In this document: positions 34,501-46,500 of the stretch, piece after piece
Layout: each line of letters begins with the position of its first letter
Position numbering within the stretch: the stretch's first letter is position 1
Source: Platycnemis pennipes
Taxonomy: Eukaryota; Arthropoda; Insecta; Odonata; Platycnemididae
Length of the DNA stretch: 64,000 nt
Assembly: GCA_933228895.1 (NCBI GenBank)
Contig: OW121857.1
Coordinates: forward strand, 80,099,672-80,163,671
Direction of reading: 5' to 3'
Made by a program: the position numbers and the translations under genes
The notes under the pieces: generated by a model
Database searches by the model: none
Told to the model about the DNA's origin: nothing
What the model saw: the letters and a program-made list of their open reading frames with translations, nothing else

Positions 34501-37500
34501 GTGGAAACAGCACACACACAACGTCTGTCGCCCTTGCCACAGTAGTAGGTTTCGTGTCGCACGATTTTGTCGAAAAATGCAGAGTGATAATGTGACTTAT
34601 CCAGTTCGAAAGTCTAATTTAATAAGATAGAAAGTTTAATCACTTTATTTTACCTGTTGTACTAGATAATGCATATGGCGAATTATTTTGTAACTATCAG
34701 TGTAATTTGGACCGGTCCAAAATACACGCTCTTCGGTGGTCCGAAATACACTATGAGGATCAAAATAAAATGAGACTGAATTTCACAGAAACATCCTTAG
34801 ATACATTAAAAAGAATTATTTGCACATTTCTACATGAATTATGATAAGAGTGGAGTAATTTATGTATTTGAACTAGCAAAAGTAACTTTATATTTCGCTG
34901 TCGCCTTAGGAGTCAGAGCCATTCCAATGGGTGTATTTGTCTAGAGTGTGTCTTCGTTGTTTATGCTTTGTGTGGGGGAAGGGAATTTCACAATTTCGCT
35001 CACTTAGCCTTTATGCCTCAATCACCTGGGCTTGATTGTTGAAATTTAGAGAGAAGACATTCCAAAAATACACCCAAACGTGTACACCCTAAACATGTTG
35101 CTACCCTTAATGAATACAAAGTAAAGCTATCGGTCCGAATTACACGCCGGTTCAAATTACACGGACTTCTCCTATACGGGAATTTAGCAAATAATCATCC
35201 GGGAAATACGGGAAACATACAGGAATTTGAAATTGGGCCGCCGATCGACATCCTGGTTCAGTAAGCTGGTACAATTTCATTCCATATTTATGCTTCTTAT
35301 TTTTTGTGCCCTGCCGTAAGTATACCTGAAATGCCTGAGGCCTGACGGACGTCATGTTTGTGTTCATTATTGTCTGAGATGGCATCGGTTTCCTCGTCTT
35401 ATGAATTATTACAGATTACAAAATTAGAGTCTGATTCACTTACACCGTATTTTCATCTTGCTCTTCAACGAACCGGGCAATGTCTTCATCGGCAATACAA
35501 GTTGTGGTGTGATGATATGTGCTCCTTTTCCGATGTTTAGACAATTTATACTCAGTATTTACATTCACTCAGAGCCGTTGAATTAAAATTCTGCATCAAG
35601 AACAACAAGAACGAAGGATACCGTGAAAAAAAGTGCCTACAAAACGTGATCCAAAGTTAGGATGCGGAATCAATAATGTCAAAGTCACGTTGGTAGTCCT
35701 CAAAGAAAGTATTCTCATTGATAAGATGTATAACTTTTATCTGTTTAATAGATTATACAGATAATTTTAGGAATTAAATACAATGATATCGAGCAGCAGG
35801 TGTCTGGGCGTTGAAAAATCAGCTGAGAAAAAGTTTGGATGAGGAAAAAAAAGCAGCAAACTAAAAATGTATTTCCGAAGTAACTAATCATAATTTGTGA
35901 GAACAATATACAATGTTACATAGACAAACTAATGTAAGGACCGGCAGAAAGTGGTAGGACAACGCTGAGGAGCGGAGTCGAAAAAAAATACAATTTGATA
36001 TGACAGTAACGTAAGACGCCGAAAGGCGGTGGCCGTTCCTGAGGCAAGTACAAAGTGCCATCTATCGGTGGCGGCCACACCGAATGTGTTAACCCTTCAA
36101 GCCTGGAGGATGTTTAAATGGATTTTAACCCAGTCGCCAGAGGAGATTTAAATGTTTTGATGCTTTATGAAGACCTGTGATCAATGAGTTATATTTCAAT
36201 AACTAGTAGTTCTATAATTTGGGGATTTTTATTGATGGTTACTAAATCTTATTCATTTTATATACAGCTTAAAAACATCAAAACACTTAATTAATTTAGG
36301 AGTTAGACACTTATAAGTTCGTTCAAATTAAAACAATTACTAGGACCGAATAGAAAACATTCTCGAAAGAAATTATATGCTAGAATTACATTTTTGAAGA
36401 ATATGGACTAACGTCAACACAGGTACTTCATTATACATACATAAAAACTACTATAATGGAATGATTTGAAAGACGCAGAAAGTCAATGTAAACATCTCCG
36501 CGGCAGATGTGGGTTTGAGCCATTTCCAAGGCCACCGCTGGGTAGCCGAGCTCGTATAGCGGTCGTCGTCTTATGTAAAATACTGATCAGAATTCGAAAT
36601 CTTTCGAAAGAGTCTTTTTTATAATATGCCTATTCTAAAAGTTATTTAGAACTATAAATTTGTACTGAAAATCTTTTGAGTGATAAAAAATACAGTAAAA
36701 GTACTTCACCTTACAAATTCTGCTTGGTGTGGTATTCCTCAAAGCAATCGATGGTCCGGTGCCACAAGGCTTGCACCAGCAAACAGTCTCTTTCTTATTC
36801 CCGTGTTTGGTACAGGCTGCACAGTGTCTTTGAGGTCTGGCCTTATTACGTTTAGGAGGTATTCTTTTTATGAAATGCCTTTCAGTTAGTCTTGGAAGCT
36901 TATTGTCTGGTTTATGGAGGCATGGCACTTATTGTACAGCAGAAAATGTTCTATTGTTTGTTTTACTAATTTGATCTGCATAGCAATTAGTTTCCTCTAC
37001 AATCATTCCTACTGACTCATTATCAAGGAAAATTTCAAAAATATCTTCAATGCTCTCCAAATTATTCGCTTTGCCCTGTGGACTGGTATTACCAATGAAA
37101 ATTTCTCTTTTTCCTTTATAATTGGAAATGTCTTTCCAAGCATAATATGACACGTCAACTTCGGAGTAATCGTTTATGTCATTCTCACTGTCACCATCAG
37201 AACTCTCATCTCAGCACTTTCATCACTTGCCTTTCAAGAAAGACGTTCTCAGCCTGTTCATCACTCAATTCCTCCAACCTTTTTCTCTTGCACACACCAT
37301 AATTGATGGTAGATGAGTAACAACCCTGATAAACACAAACACTCACAAATATTCCGCAATTTGAACCAGCTTGCGGAATACAGCTTGCGGAACGAAGCAC
37401 TTACGGAGGAAGTAATATAAAGTGAAAGACTAAAATTGGATCTGAGGTTTCCGCGGCGTTTCTCAACACTGGTAATGGCTTTCGGGCATTCCTCCGCATA

Positions 37501-40500
37501 GTGTTTTGTACCGAAGGACAAGATTTCCCGTTTACTTCACGAGGGGGTATACCAGCTCCAATGCTCCTGTGGAAAATCCTACACAGGACAGATGGGACGA
37601 TCAATCAAAACCAGAAAAAACATGAACGTGCTACGGAGAAGAAGCAGTTCCACCGTCTCGGAGCACATGTGGTCCGAGACCTGGCCACACGGTGGACTTC
37701 GAAAAAGTTAAAGTCATCTACAATGAAAGCCGATATTACCCCAGGCTAATCCGAGAAGCAATAGAAATAATAATCCCCTATATAAGATGGCCAATTTCGA
37801 AGCATCGGCACTTCTGACCTAAAGACGCCAGCAGGATGGCTGGAGAAACTGTCGTCACTTTAACAAAACACTATGCGGAGGAATGCCCGAAAGCCGTTAT
37901 CAGTGTTGAAAGACTAAAATGTTCATAAGAACAAAATAACACTCCTAATATATTCCTTCCGGAAAAGCGACTCCGGTTCGACTGACTCTGACTTTGGTAG
38001 GTTTACTGAGCTGCACGTCTTGAAAGAGATCTTGAGTCTCTTCTCTACAATTTGCTCTCCCACGCTCCCTTTCCACGCCAACCTTTCGACACCCTGATCT
38101 TTCGTCATGAGCACTTGGGTCTGAATGAGTTCCCCTGTCTCGCGGTCATCTCTAAGCGATGAAAATGGTGCACATGGCCTCCCTAGATACTATGCTGGGC
38201 TAAACGAAAGAGAATGAAAACATCGTCACTCTTACTGCCCTTATCCATATCGCTTTTTGTCTTTCCAAGCCGAAATGAGGCTCGTCCCAAAGGGGCCTTG
38301 GAGAAACCAGGCATCAGCGACCGGATATGTTTATGTTGACAGTAAGGTCATCCAATTTTTATCTATGCACTGAATATACTCTCCCTTATCCTCCCAAGTG
38401 GATGGAAAATTTCTCTCCTTATAATTTCAAGAGTTTGAGATGAAAGTCAATTGCTTATTTTGCGAAAAAGTGTAGAATAGATGCATCAAATGAAGACGCA
38501 ATATCTTTTCAAAAAATTATCTAAAGCATTAGTAGATATGCTAAAAATAAACATTATCGTTTATTATATCAGTACGTAAAATATAAATGCGCTAGAAAAA
38601 TTTTCAATTCCTTGAAAAGCATATCAAAACATAGCGTGACACAATCGTGCATAGCACATAGGACGGCGCATGTACATATTACCCCAGCGCATTTACGACA
38701 CATGGGTAGTTTAAAGGGGTCGGTGCCCTGCACGTAGGACGGCATTGAAAGGTTAATACAGCAAGTTTGTCTTTGCATTACAAAGCCACACACCTGAATT
38801 TATCTTTCATCGTTGCACTCTCTATCTCATAAAAATCTGTCAGAGCAGCTGAAGTCTTCTTTCCAATTGCCATTCAAGAATGGCCTGAAGCTCAATTTCA
38901 ATTGATTTCAGCTTTTGGTACATGTTCCGTGGGGTAAGATGAACCTTCCAGCAATTTTGACAAATCAACAGTTGTCTTGGCATTTTCTGTGACTAACTGA
39001 ATTTGTGCCCTGTGAGCCATTATGTGCTCTTCACTGACTATATGCTTCACAATGATGTTTTTTCTCCCATTCAACTCGCACATTGCGATGCTTACAAATA
39101 AGGATTTTATTATCGAAATATAAAGTCCATTACCACTGTATGTTTGAGCTTGTTCAAATACAGTAACAGTATTACGTCACATCTTCCCCAAGCGAAACTC
39201 CTAAATATGTATACAGCAAAACTCTTTATTTACACTTTTCTTGGGACCGCTAGAAAAAAGTGTAAATAGCTGGAAAATGCAAATGGTTGGAGAAGGAAAA
39301 TTTTCAGTTTTACATGCATACTTTAACAATATAGAGTAAATATGGAAATAACAAACACATAAACTGAATTGGAGCAATATTATTAATTATTTCTTAAAGA
39401 ATAGAGCTATCCTTATTTATTCTTTTCAATATATTTCTACCAATGTTTTAAGCAACCCAACCAATCATATGGTTGGTTGGGTTTGGGTTGAACTTGAAAT
39501 ATTGGATGTTGTCAAGTACATAATTCCCAAACTTATAAATTGTGTAATGCCTTTTCTTTTATGACGAAGCCATTCACAGCAATATTTGACGATCTAGGAC
39601 TTAAAAACCACTTTTCAAGTTGGCATTCCTTCATACCAAGATTTCTTGACATTTTCGTTTTTTCGACATATGTCAACACTATCATTCATAACTGTCTTAA
39701 AATGCGAAAAAAAAGCTCTCACTGTCTACATTATTAGTAGGTGTACGTCTAGCATGTTTCTGAATCACATCGCGATTTTTCATAATTGTATCTATCGAAG
39801 AGAACAGTAATCTGATGTTGCCACATCAGTGCGAGTTCCATCATGAGAATCCACAAATTTTATTTACGCCTAAATGGAAAATACTCTAGTTGCTGCCAAG
39901 GCTTCCACGGTGATTAGAAGATGATTCGAGGGTTTCTGATTTTTTTGCCGCATTGGTTCATCCTACTGGACGAGTTTTGCCTGCATTCCAGACGGCATCT
40001 TCAGCTCCGAAGTATAGGAAATTAGCTAGAGGAAATATGTAGTACGAAGATATAGGAAAGATGTATATAGAAAGAAGAGGAAATTTGATGGGATGCGATC
40101 TTCGGATCTGAAGATGGCATCTGAAATGGCGACAAATCTTTCATCCAGAGGGATGAATAAACGCAGAAGAAACCCGAAAACCCTCGAGTCATCTGAAAAT
40201 GTTGTAATACTTATCCATTCTCCAGTAAAATAACATTCATATTCCAGAGTACTTAAGGAAAACATGAACAGCATGATAATATTGAGCTGAGTCACTGGCT
40301 GACCAGTGCAAGTAGTTATCTGACTACAAATATTTCTCAACAAAATAATTTTATTTATTCAATGTGGTTTTCATGCGATAAAACAAGTTCAATAAGTTTT
40401 GTTTTGTTGTAACCTGTAATTAAACTGTAGAACCAATTCAGTGCAATGGTCTGACTAATGATTCCCTGTTATCGTCCATCAGTTCAGTTAATGCATTTTT

Positions 40501-43500
40501 AACATTTCATAATGTCTGGTTAAAAATTCATTTTCGTTCTTTACAATATGAACTTTGGTACAGTTTAAATATTCTCCCACAGGTGTTCCTAAACTATAAA
40601 TGGCATCCTACATGCATCAATTCATAGTACGAAGCTTTTCCCGGCAAAAGGATCGTGGGTGTAAAAATTTCATCTTTCCATCACTAGTGGCGCTGTGTAC
40701 TGCCACACTATGCCGCCAAGTTCAAATTCCGTAAAACGGAGCACATTACTACTCTCTCTCTCTCATGCTTTTGAAGTGTGTATGCATGAAACGAGGCAAA
40801 AAAGTGTTTTATATACACTATTATGTATGGCTAATAGAAGGGAATTTTGTTTTTTTTAATATATCGCATTCTAACCTGCATCAAACCAAACAGCGGGAAA
40901 ATGGAAAATATCATGGTGTATATACGGGGTTGCAATTCTCTGGAGATATGGAAATTGGGATGGGACCCGGTAAAAATGTTGTAAATGCGAGAAAACATAA
41001 ATTCCCATAATGCAAATACAAAGTTTAACTGTTTATCGTATTTGTCAATAATTGGAATAACCCACTAACACCTAAGTTTTAAAGCCTGAATCCTCGTACT
41101 GTCTCGCATTTACACTGCTTCACAAGACTGATGCACCGTGTGAATGCAAGTGCGTGCCTAAACACGTTTGTTTACTGATAATTGTGAAACAAAATGCGCA
41201 ACAATGCTCCTCTTATCATTGCGTGGTATAATCATTTCATATATGTGTGTTTTATTGCGTTTAAGTTGAAAGTATGCTAATTTGATGTGTTCGTATGATA
41301 AAAATCATAGTTTTAATGGATAAAAAAGGGGTATCTCATAAAGAAAAACATGTAAAGATATTTTTATTGCCATTTACTACTAGTTTTTTGTATTCATAAC
41401 CTCATTTTGCATATTTACTAAATTCGCAGATATTTTGCTGTTATCCCGAATTTTCGCAGAAAAATCGTGTTTATCGCTACATGCAATTTTTTCCGGTTGC
41501 TACTGATTACTATTTTCTGAATTTGAAAATAGTTTTAAGCATATGGTTTAGATTTACAAAACATAATAGTATAGACTGTGGTCGAGTAAAAACAACCATA
41601 TTGCCAATAAAACATTAGTAATGAGCTCTTTTCCTTTCTTTTTCAGGTTTTGAAATTGGTGGCTTCTAAATTAGTCTTTTTAGATCCCAAGGATCTCATA
41701 TGGGCTGGAACGTTAGTGTACCAGTTCAGGTAAATTACTACATGTTATTTTGCCTTCATATTACATACTGCTATCTGTCACAATGAGTAACTGCTGAAAA
41801 TATGAATTAGGTTACTTTGCATTCCCCCATTAGTTGAAATTGAATTTCCATTTTGAAGTCGTGAATGTTTTTTGGAAAGAAAATTGGTGATGAATTCAAG
41901 CAGTCCTGTTTCTCAGTAGATTTTCAATTCATTTATCGTATATTTTGATTGACGGTGATATTTTTTGTTTAGTTTTCCTCATGACCCTCTGAACTCATAT
42001 AGAGCTTTGGTGTATTTGTGAACTCATTGTGTTCATATTTAGTTTACTTATTATTAACCTGTCGTTTGTGAGACCCACTGATTTCTAATGAAGTGATTGC
42101 AAATTATTTCTTCCCAGGGAATTCGAAAGGCGATATGGCTCAAGGAAATTTGCCTCTCTCCTGGTTGGCAGCAGTTGCCTCTCCTTTGTTCTCGAGTTAA
42201 TGGCTCACCTGATTCGATGGTTCATTGACAAGGATGGAGGAAGTAGCATTCTTTCAATTGGGCCGTAAGAAGTTTAATTTTTATACGTCATATTTAAAAT
42301 GTTTTAGCAAACAAGTTACCAATGGGGTAGTTCACTTGACTGCATAATCTCTCTTTGTTCACAGCTTTATGAATCATCATCATTGGTCAACCATCCTAGG
42401 ATTGGTTTGATGTAGCCCTCCACTTGATTCTTCTATCGGCCAACCTTTTCATATTAACATAATTCCTTTCTTTCATATCCTTCACGACCTGTTTCATATA
42501 TCTCATACGAGGCCTTCCTTTTCCAATCTTCCCATTCTTTTTTCCCTCTACGATTGTCTTCATCAGGCCATGCATACGTTTACCACTCCGCTTAACAACC
42601 AATTAAAACAACCCTATCATGTACTTTAAGTAAATATTAAGGATCTTCAAAAGAACTGATCGTCAAATATAAAAGAAATACTTTATTTGTCTAAGAGTGA
42701 TAGCAAATAAATAACCCAGTTAGTTATATATAATAAAAAATATAACTTTTTGAAAAAAAAAACATTCCTATACTCCCGCAATTATTATAACAATATAAAT
42801 AAAGAAAAAAAACTAATAAAGTAGTCAAAACAGAATTAATATTTAAAAAATAGAGTATGTTAGAACGAATGAAAACAGAAAAAGATGCTTTCCTTGAGTT
42901 CTGTAAAAAAAATTTTCTCGAAGCAACAAATAGACATAGCAAGAAACGGCCTTCAATGCACAACTCCTAGATCTATAATGAGCGACGATAATGCACTTCA
43001 AGGCCACTCGGCTGACATACTCTGCGAAGGCAGGGAACTTAACCCTTTTACTGCCAGCCCCTTTAAAGTAGACTGTGCGAAAAATGCCAAGCCCATTATG
43101 CCCAGCCAATGGGCAAGCTCATTAAGATATATTATAAGCACTTAATATTAATATATGAATTTTTTTTTTTTTTTTTTAGTTTTGATCATATATTTTCACT
43201 TTTTAAGAGGATGAAAAAATTATTCATGCTGGTTCTGATTTGAATGAATTGTAACCATTACAAATACATGATGATGTAATGTAGGTGGGCCGATATATCG
43301 GCCCCTTGGTAGTTTTTGCACAACCATAGAGGGCCGATATATCGGCCCACTGGCAGTAAAAGGGTTAACAGTACCCATGACGTGATAGGGTATCATTAGT
43401 TGTGAGTATAGTCCACCATGACGTGATACCATGTCATGCCGCACTGAAAGTGTTACCTTTTAACTGATACGTATTCTGTGAAAATTACTTTTAAAATAAC

Positions 43501-46500
43501 TTTTTTTTAAATAATTTCCTTAACGAGAGGTATATTTTATAGGACAGGGCTAATATTTCATTTTGTTAATCTGGAATTTTTGCAAAGTAGGAATTCTTTC
43601 ATAAGAGGAATTTACTAATGCATTAACATAGGAAGTTGGTGGGACCAATGGGATTTGTTCGTTAATTGGAGGTTTTCATGGAGCGGGAGTTCATAAGGTA
43701 GAGGTTTTACTGTATTAGCTTTATTGTGGTTGAAATGTCAGAATATTTAAACGACTATCAAGTAGACGAAAAGTTAAGTGTTTATGTACTGGTGCTTTAT
43801 ATAAATTGTAGTGTATACCATGCTCACTTATATAAAGGTTTAGTTAGCTGAGACAATGCCACTGCCTTATTGAAAGTTGCATCACTGGAACACAGCTGGA
43901 TTCAAGCTTGTAAAATTCAGTTGAATTCAGGCTTGACACTTCCAGCTGGATTCTTCCAGCCAAATTTCAGGCTGGAATTCAGCTTGCCTGATATGTGGAT
44001 AGCTAATTTAATTGATGATATATGGGGTTATGGAAGAGTAGAGTCACTCTTAAAGTCTTACTCAGGACAGTCTAGTTTCAGTCTACATTTGCAATAGGGT
44101 CAAATCCTTTCTTCGCGAGACCTAGCTTGGTGAGTTAAACGGTACTCCATCGTTAAAACATGATGATATTTTCTCCTATTTGTTGGCAATATTTAATCCT
44201 TAAGTTGTATAGATTGAATTCAGGTGTAAACTTAAAACTTTCAATGAGTAATATACTTTTAAGAAACTCAAATTCTTGAGATTGGAATTTTTTGTATGTA
44301 ATAAGCCCTCTTCTGTCATATCAAGCTGGGAAAAGATTAGTCAATAAAAGGTATCAATTTTCTATACCTTGTTATTGTGATTGCCTAACTTAGAAAGCAA
44401 ACAATGATTATTGATTGTTCAGTGTATGTTATTTTTTGTGAGAATGGGTGAAAAGATCCTGCTCCATTTAGTATATAGGTTGTTTGTTTATTCATTGCAT
44501 GCATGAAATATTTTACTCTCCGCTCTTCTGGTGCCTAGCATTGCCAGATGGTGATGAAACCAATATTTCCACCAAGCTTTTCTATGTGCTTTACCTTTGT
44601 AACTACTGTCTCTTGAAGATTTTAAGGCAGGTGAGAAATGATGCTTGGTTTTCAGTTAAACATGGTTCATTGATCATCACTATTATTTTCATGCTCAGGG
44701 GAGTTGTGGATTTTAATTCTTAGTTAGAATTTTTAAAAGCTCTAAACATGTTATAGCAAGTATTTTGAGTTTATAAATGGAAAAAGCCTTGTCATGCTCC
44801 TAGCTTAGGGAATGCATTTCTTGTAATACTTGCACAAATTATTTTACAGTTATGGACTCCTTTTCCCTCTCTTTGTTAATTTCTACAAAGAGATACCAAA
44901 TACTGCACAGGGTAGTTCCAATAGGAACAATCATCAAAGGTCCTTGACTGATGACAACCAGCAATGGAATGCCCCATTTGCGGCTCTTGGGATCATCTTT
45001 CCTCCCATTTCTGCAAAGACAATCACCTATTTATTTGGTTTCCAGCTTGCATGGTCATCTGTCAGTTCATTTATTGCTGCCATTACAGGAATAGTAAGTA
45101 AAGCCTTGAGGACTTTTTTCATGAAATCGTCCATTTTTTCCCCATGCCTATTCTTGTTTTTAGTACAGTTACATGTGTTCTGCTTTCATCGTAAGGAAAA
45201 TAGGATGCAATTTTCTATAAAGAATTAAATTTAACTTTCAACTTGGGTATCAGTATGGATATGTAAAGGTGTCAATGTGGATATGTAATCATCATTGGAC
45301 CTGGTGATGTTGAACCGGCATTAAAATCTAGAGCATTGGTAAAGTTTATGGGCTTCAATTAGTAAAGTAAATTGCAGCAAAAAAATTGGAAATATGTAGT
45401 ACCCCCTAGCAAACCACCAGCCAAAACTTCTGTGGCATCTTTCTCTAAATTTTCTGGATAAATGCATGTTTGTTAAGTTTTATATGAAATTGCTTATTTT
45501 ATTTTTACAGAGCCCCACTATAATCGATTTTTACTGGGATACATTTTTGTAGCCTCAATCTCATAAATAGCACCTGTTCTATATTAATTTTAATCTTGAA
45601 TATTGGGTTGAATTCACTCTTTTTTGTATGCTATTTATAGTCATATTTTACCTTCCCACTTGAGGGTATGGGCAAAAAGAGGTTTTTGTTCCAATATTGT
45701 TGAACATTTGAACCTTGAAATTTTTGTAATTAGCCTAGAAAACATTGATAAGGCCTGGAAATTTCGTTTAATCAATTAATGATAAGATGTTTATAGATGC
45801 TATGCATTGTATTATTTTTCACTTATGTGTATTAAGCTTCATATTTTTTATCTTTGTAATTTGTTCTCATGTCTGTTGCCCATTAGTAATTAATCTAGTG
45901 TTTTCTCTTCAGGTTGCTGGTATTTTGTACCGGAAAAACTTTCTATATGTCCAAAAGTTGATCTTTGTTCCTAACTGGCTGGCCAATGTGGGGAATATGG
46001 TCCATAGTTTCCTTTTTGACGCAACGCCACCAGGAGTTCAGGGAAGAAATAACAATGGAAGTGAACTTGGCAGATGGGCAAGGGTACGGCATCCAGCCAA
46101 TTCAGATGATGGACTTTGGAACCGGCAAATCAGGAGACAGGTGAGCATTTCATTGTGTGGCATCCACAGTTGATCTCTGAGTGACTGCTTGTCCTTAACG
46201 TTGTTTAATGAGAAAGTCATCTGTAACTAGATTTTAGTCGTCATCACTTGTCATTAATCCTATGATGGGTAGTTTCCTATTTTTTTGCTGTCTTCATCAA
46301 AAGTTAATAACCTATGGAGTATGTTTATTAGCTATTTGATTTTAAATGTCTTTAAGTATTTTTTTTCATATAAAAAAGTGGAGAATTTCGACGAAAATGC
46401 AACGCAGAAGGTGCACTCTGTGAAACTTAATAACAAATATCTGAGGAACTGAGTATTTGATTGTACGGGTAAAAGAACATCAGAGGGCGACAAAAAATAA

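Larger units (their letters stand above)
32703..36088 (-). mobile_element. piggyBac element A
   Basis: Termini CACATTCGGTG and its complement lie inside TTAA duplications (32699-32702 and 36089-36092). Length 3386 bp, or about 2.4 kb after removing the 1-kb insertion at 34245-35255, normal for piggyBac. The minus strand encodes transposase pieces: KHKYGMKLYQLTEP (35385-35260), WDVSNDEERKG (about 34040) and HNKYMGGIDRIDEILSYSPG then LKWFPKLWRNI (33843-33655), all piggyBac signatures. Frameshifts and stops make it inactive. Confidence 0.85.
36093..38752 (-). mobile_element. piggyBac element B, internally deleted
   Basis: Ends CCCTTCAAGCC and the complement of TTGAAAGG lie beside TTAA (36089-36092, 38753-38756). 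Its left TTAA is also the right TTAA of piggyBac A. The minus strand encodes an N-terminal transposase stretch (WKDISNYKGKREIFIGNTSP and FEIFLDNESVGMIVEETNCY, 37153-36990) joined directly to the C-terminal cysteine-rich finger (RHCAACTKHG, VCWCKPCG, 36860-36770), so the catalytic middle is deleted. A PLE interrupts the upstream part. Confidence 0.8.
31768..41505 (-). mobile_element. BED-finger (hAT-like) DNA transposon, host of a transposon nest
   Basis: The left end ACCGGAAAAAATAGCATC is matched by the reverse complement of the right end, ACCGGAAAAAATTGCATG, near 41500. The left side has subterminal repeats of ATTAGCATC. A minus-strand transposase gene is split: a BED-type finger (ILICKH, then VKHIVSEEHIMAHR, 39110-38900) and a C-terminal part (32705-32349, ending TPTNNVDSESFFCLLRQL, hAT-like). 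A second partial copy of the C-terminal region near 39690-39780 makes it uncertain whether the right terminus belongs to the same copy. UBAC2 intron 2. Confidence 0.5.

Noticed and set aside
43600..43716. pogo-like element ending TACAGTAAAACCTC (minus)
   Set aside because: Only one end is visible; similar single ends occur near 39213 and 58563, not enough to define elements.
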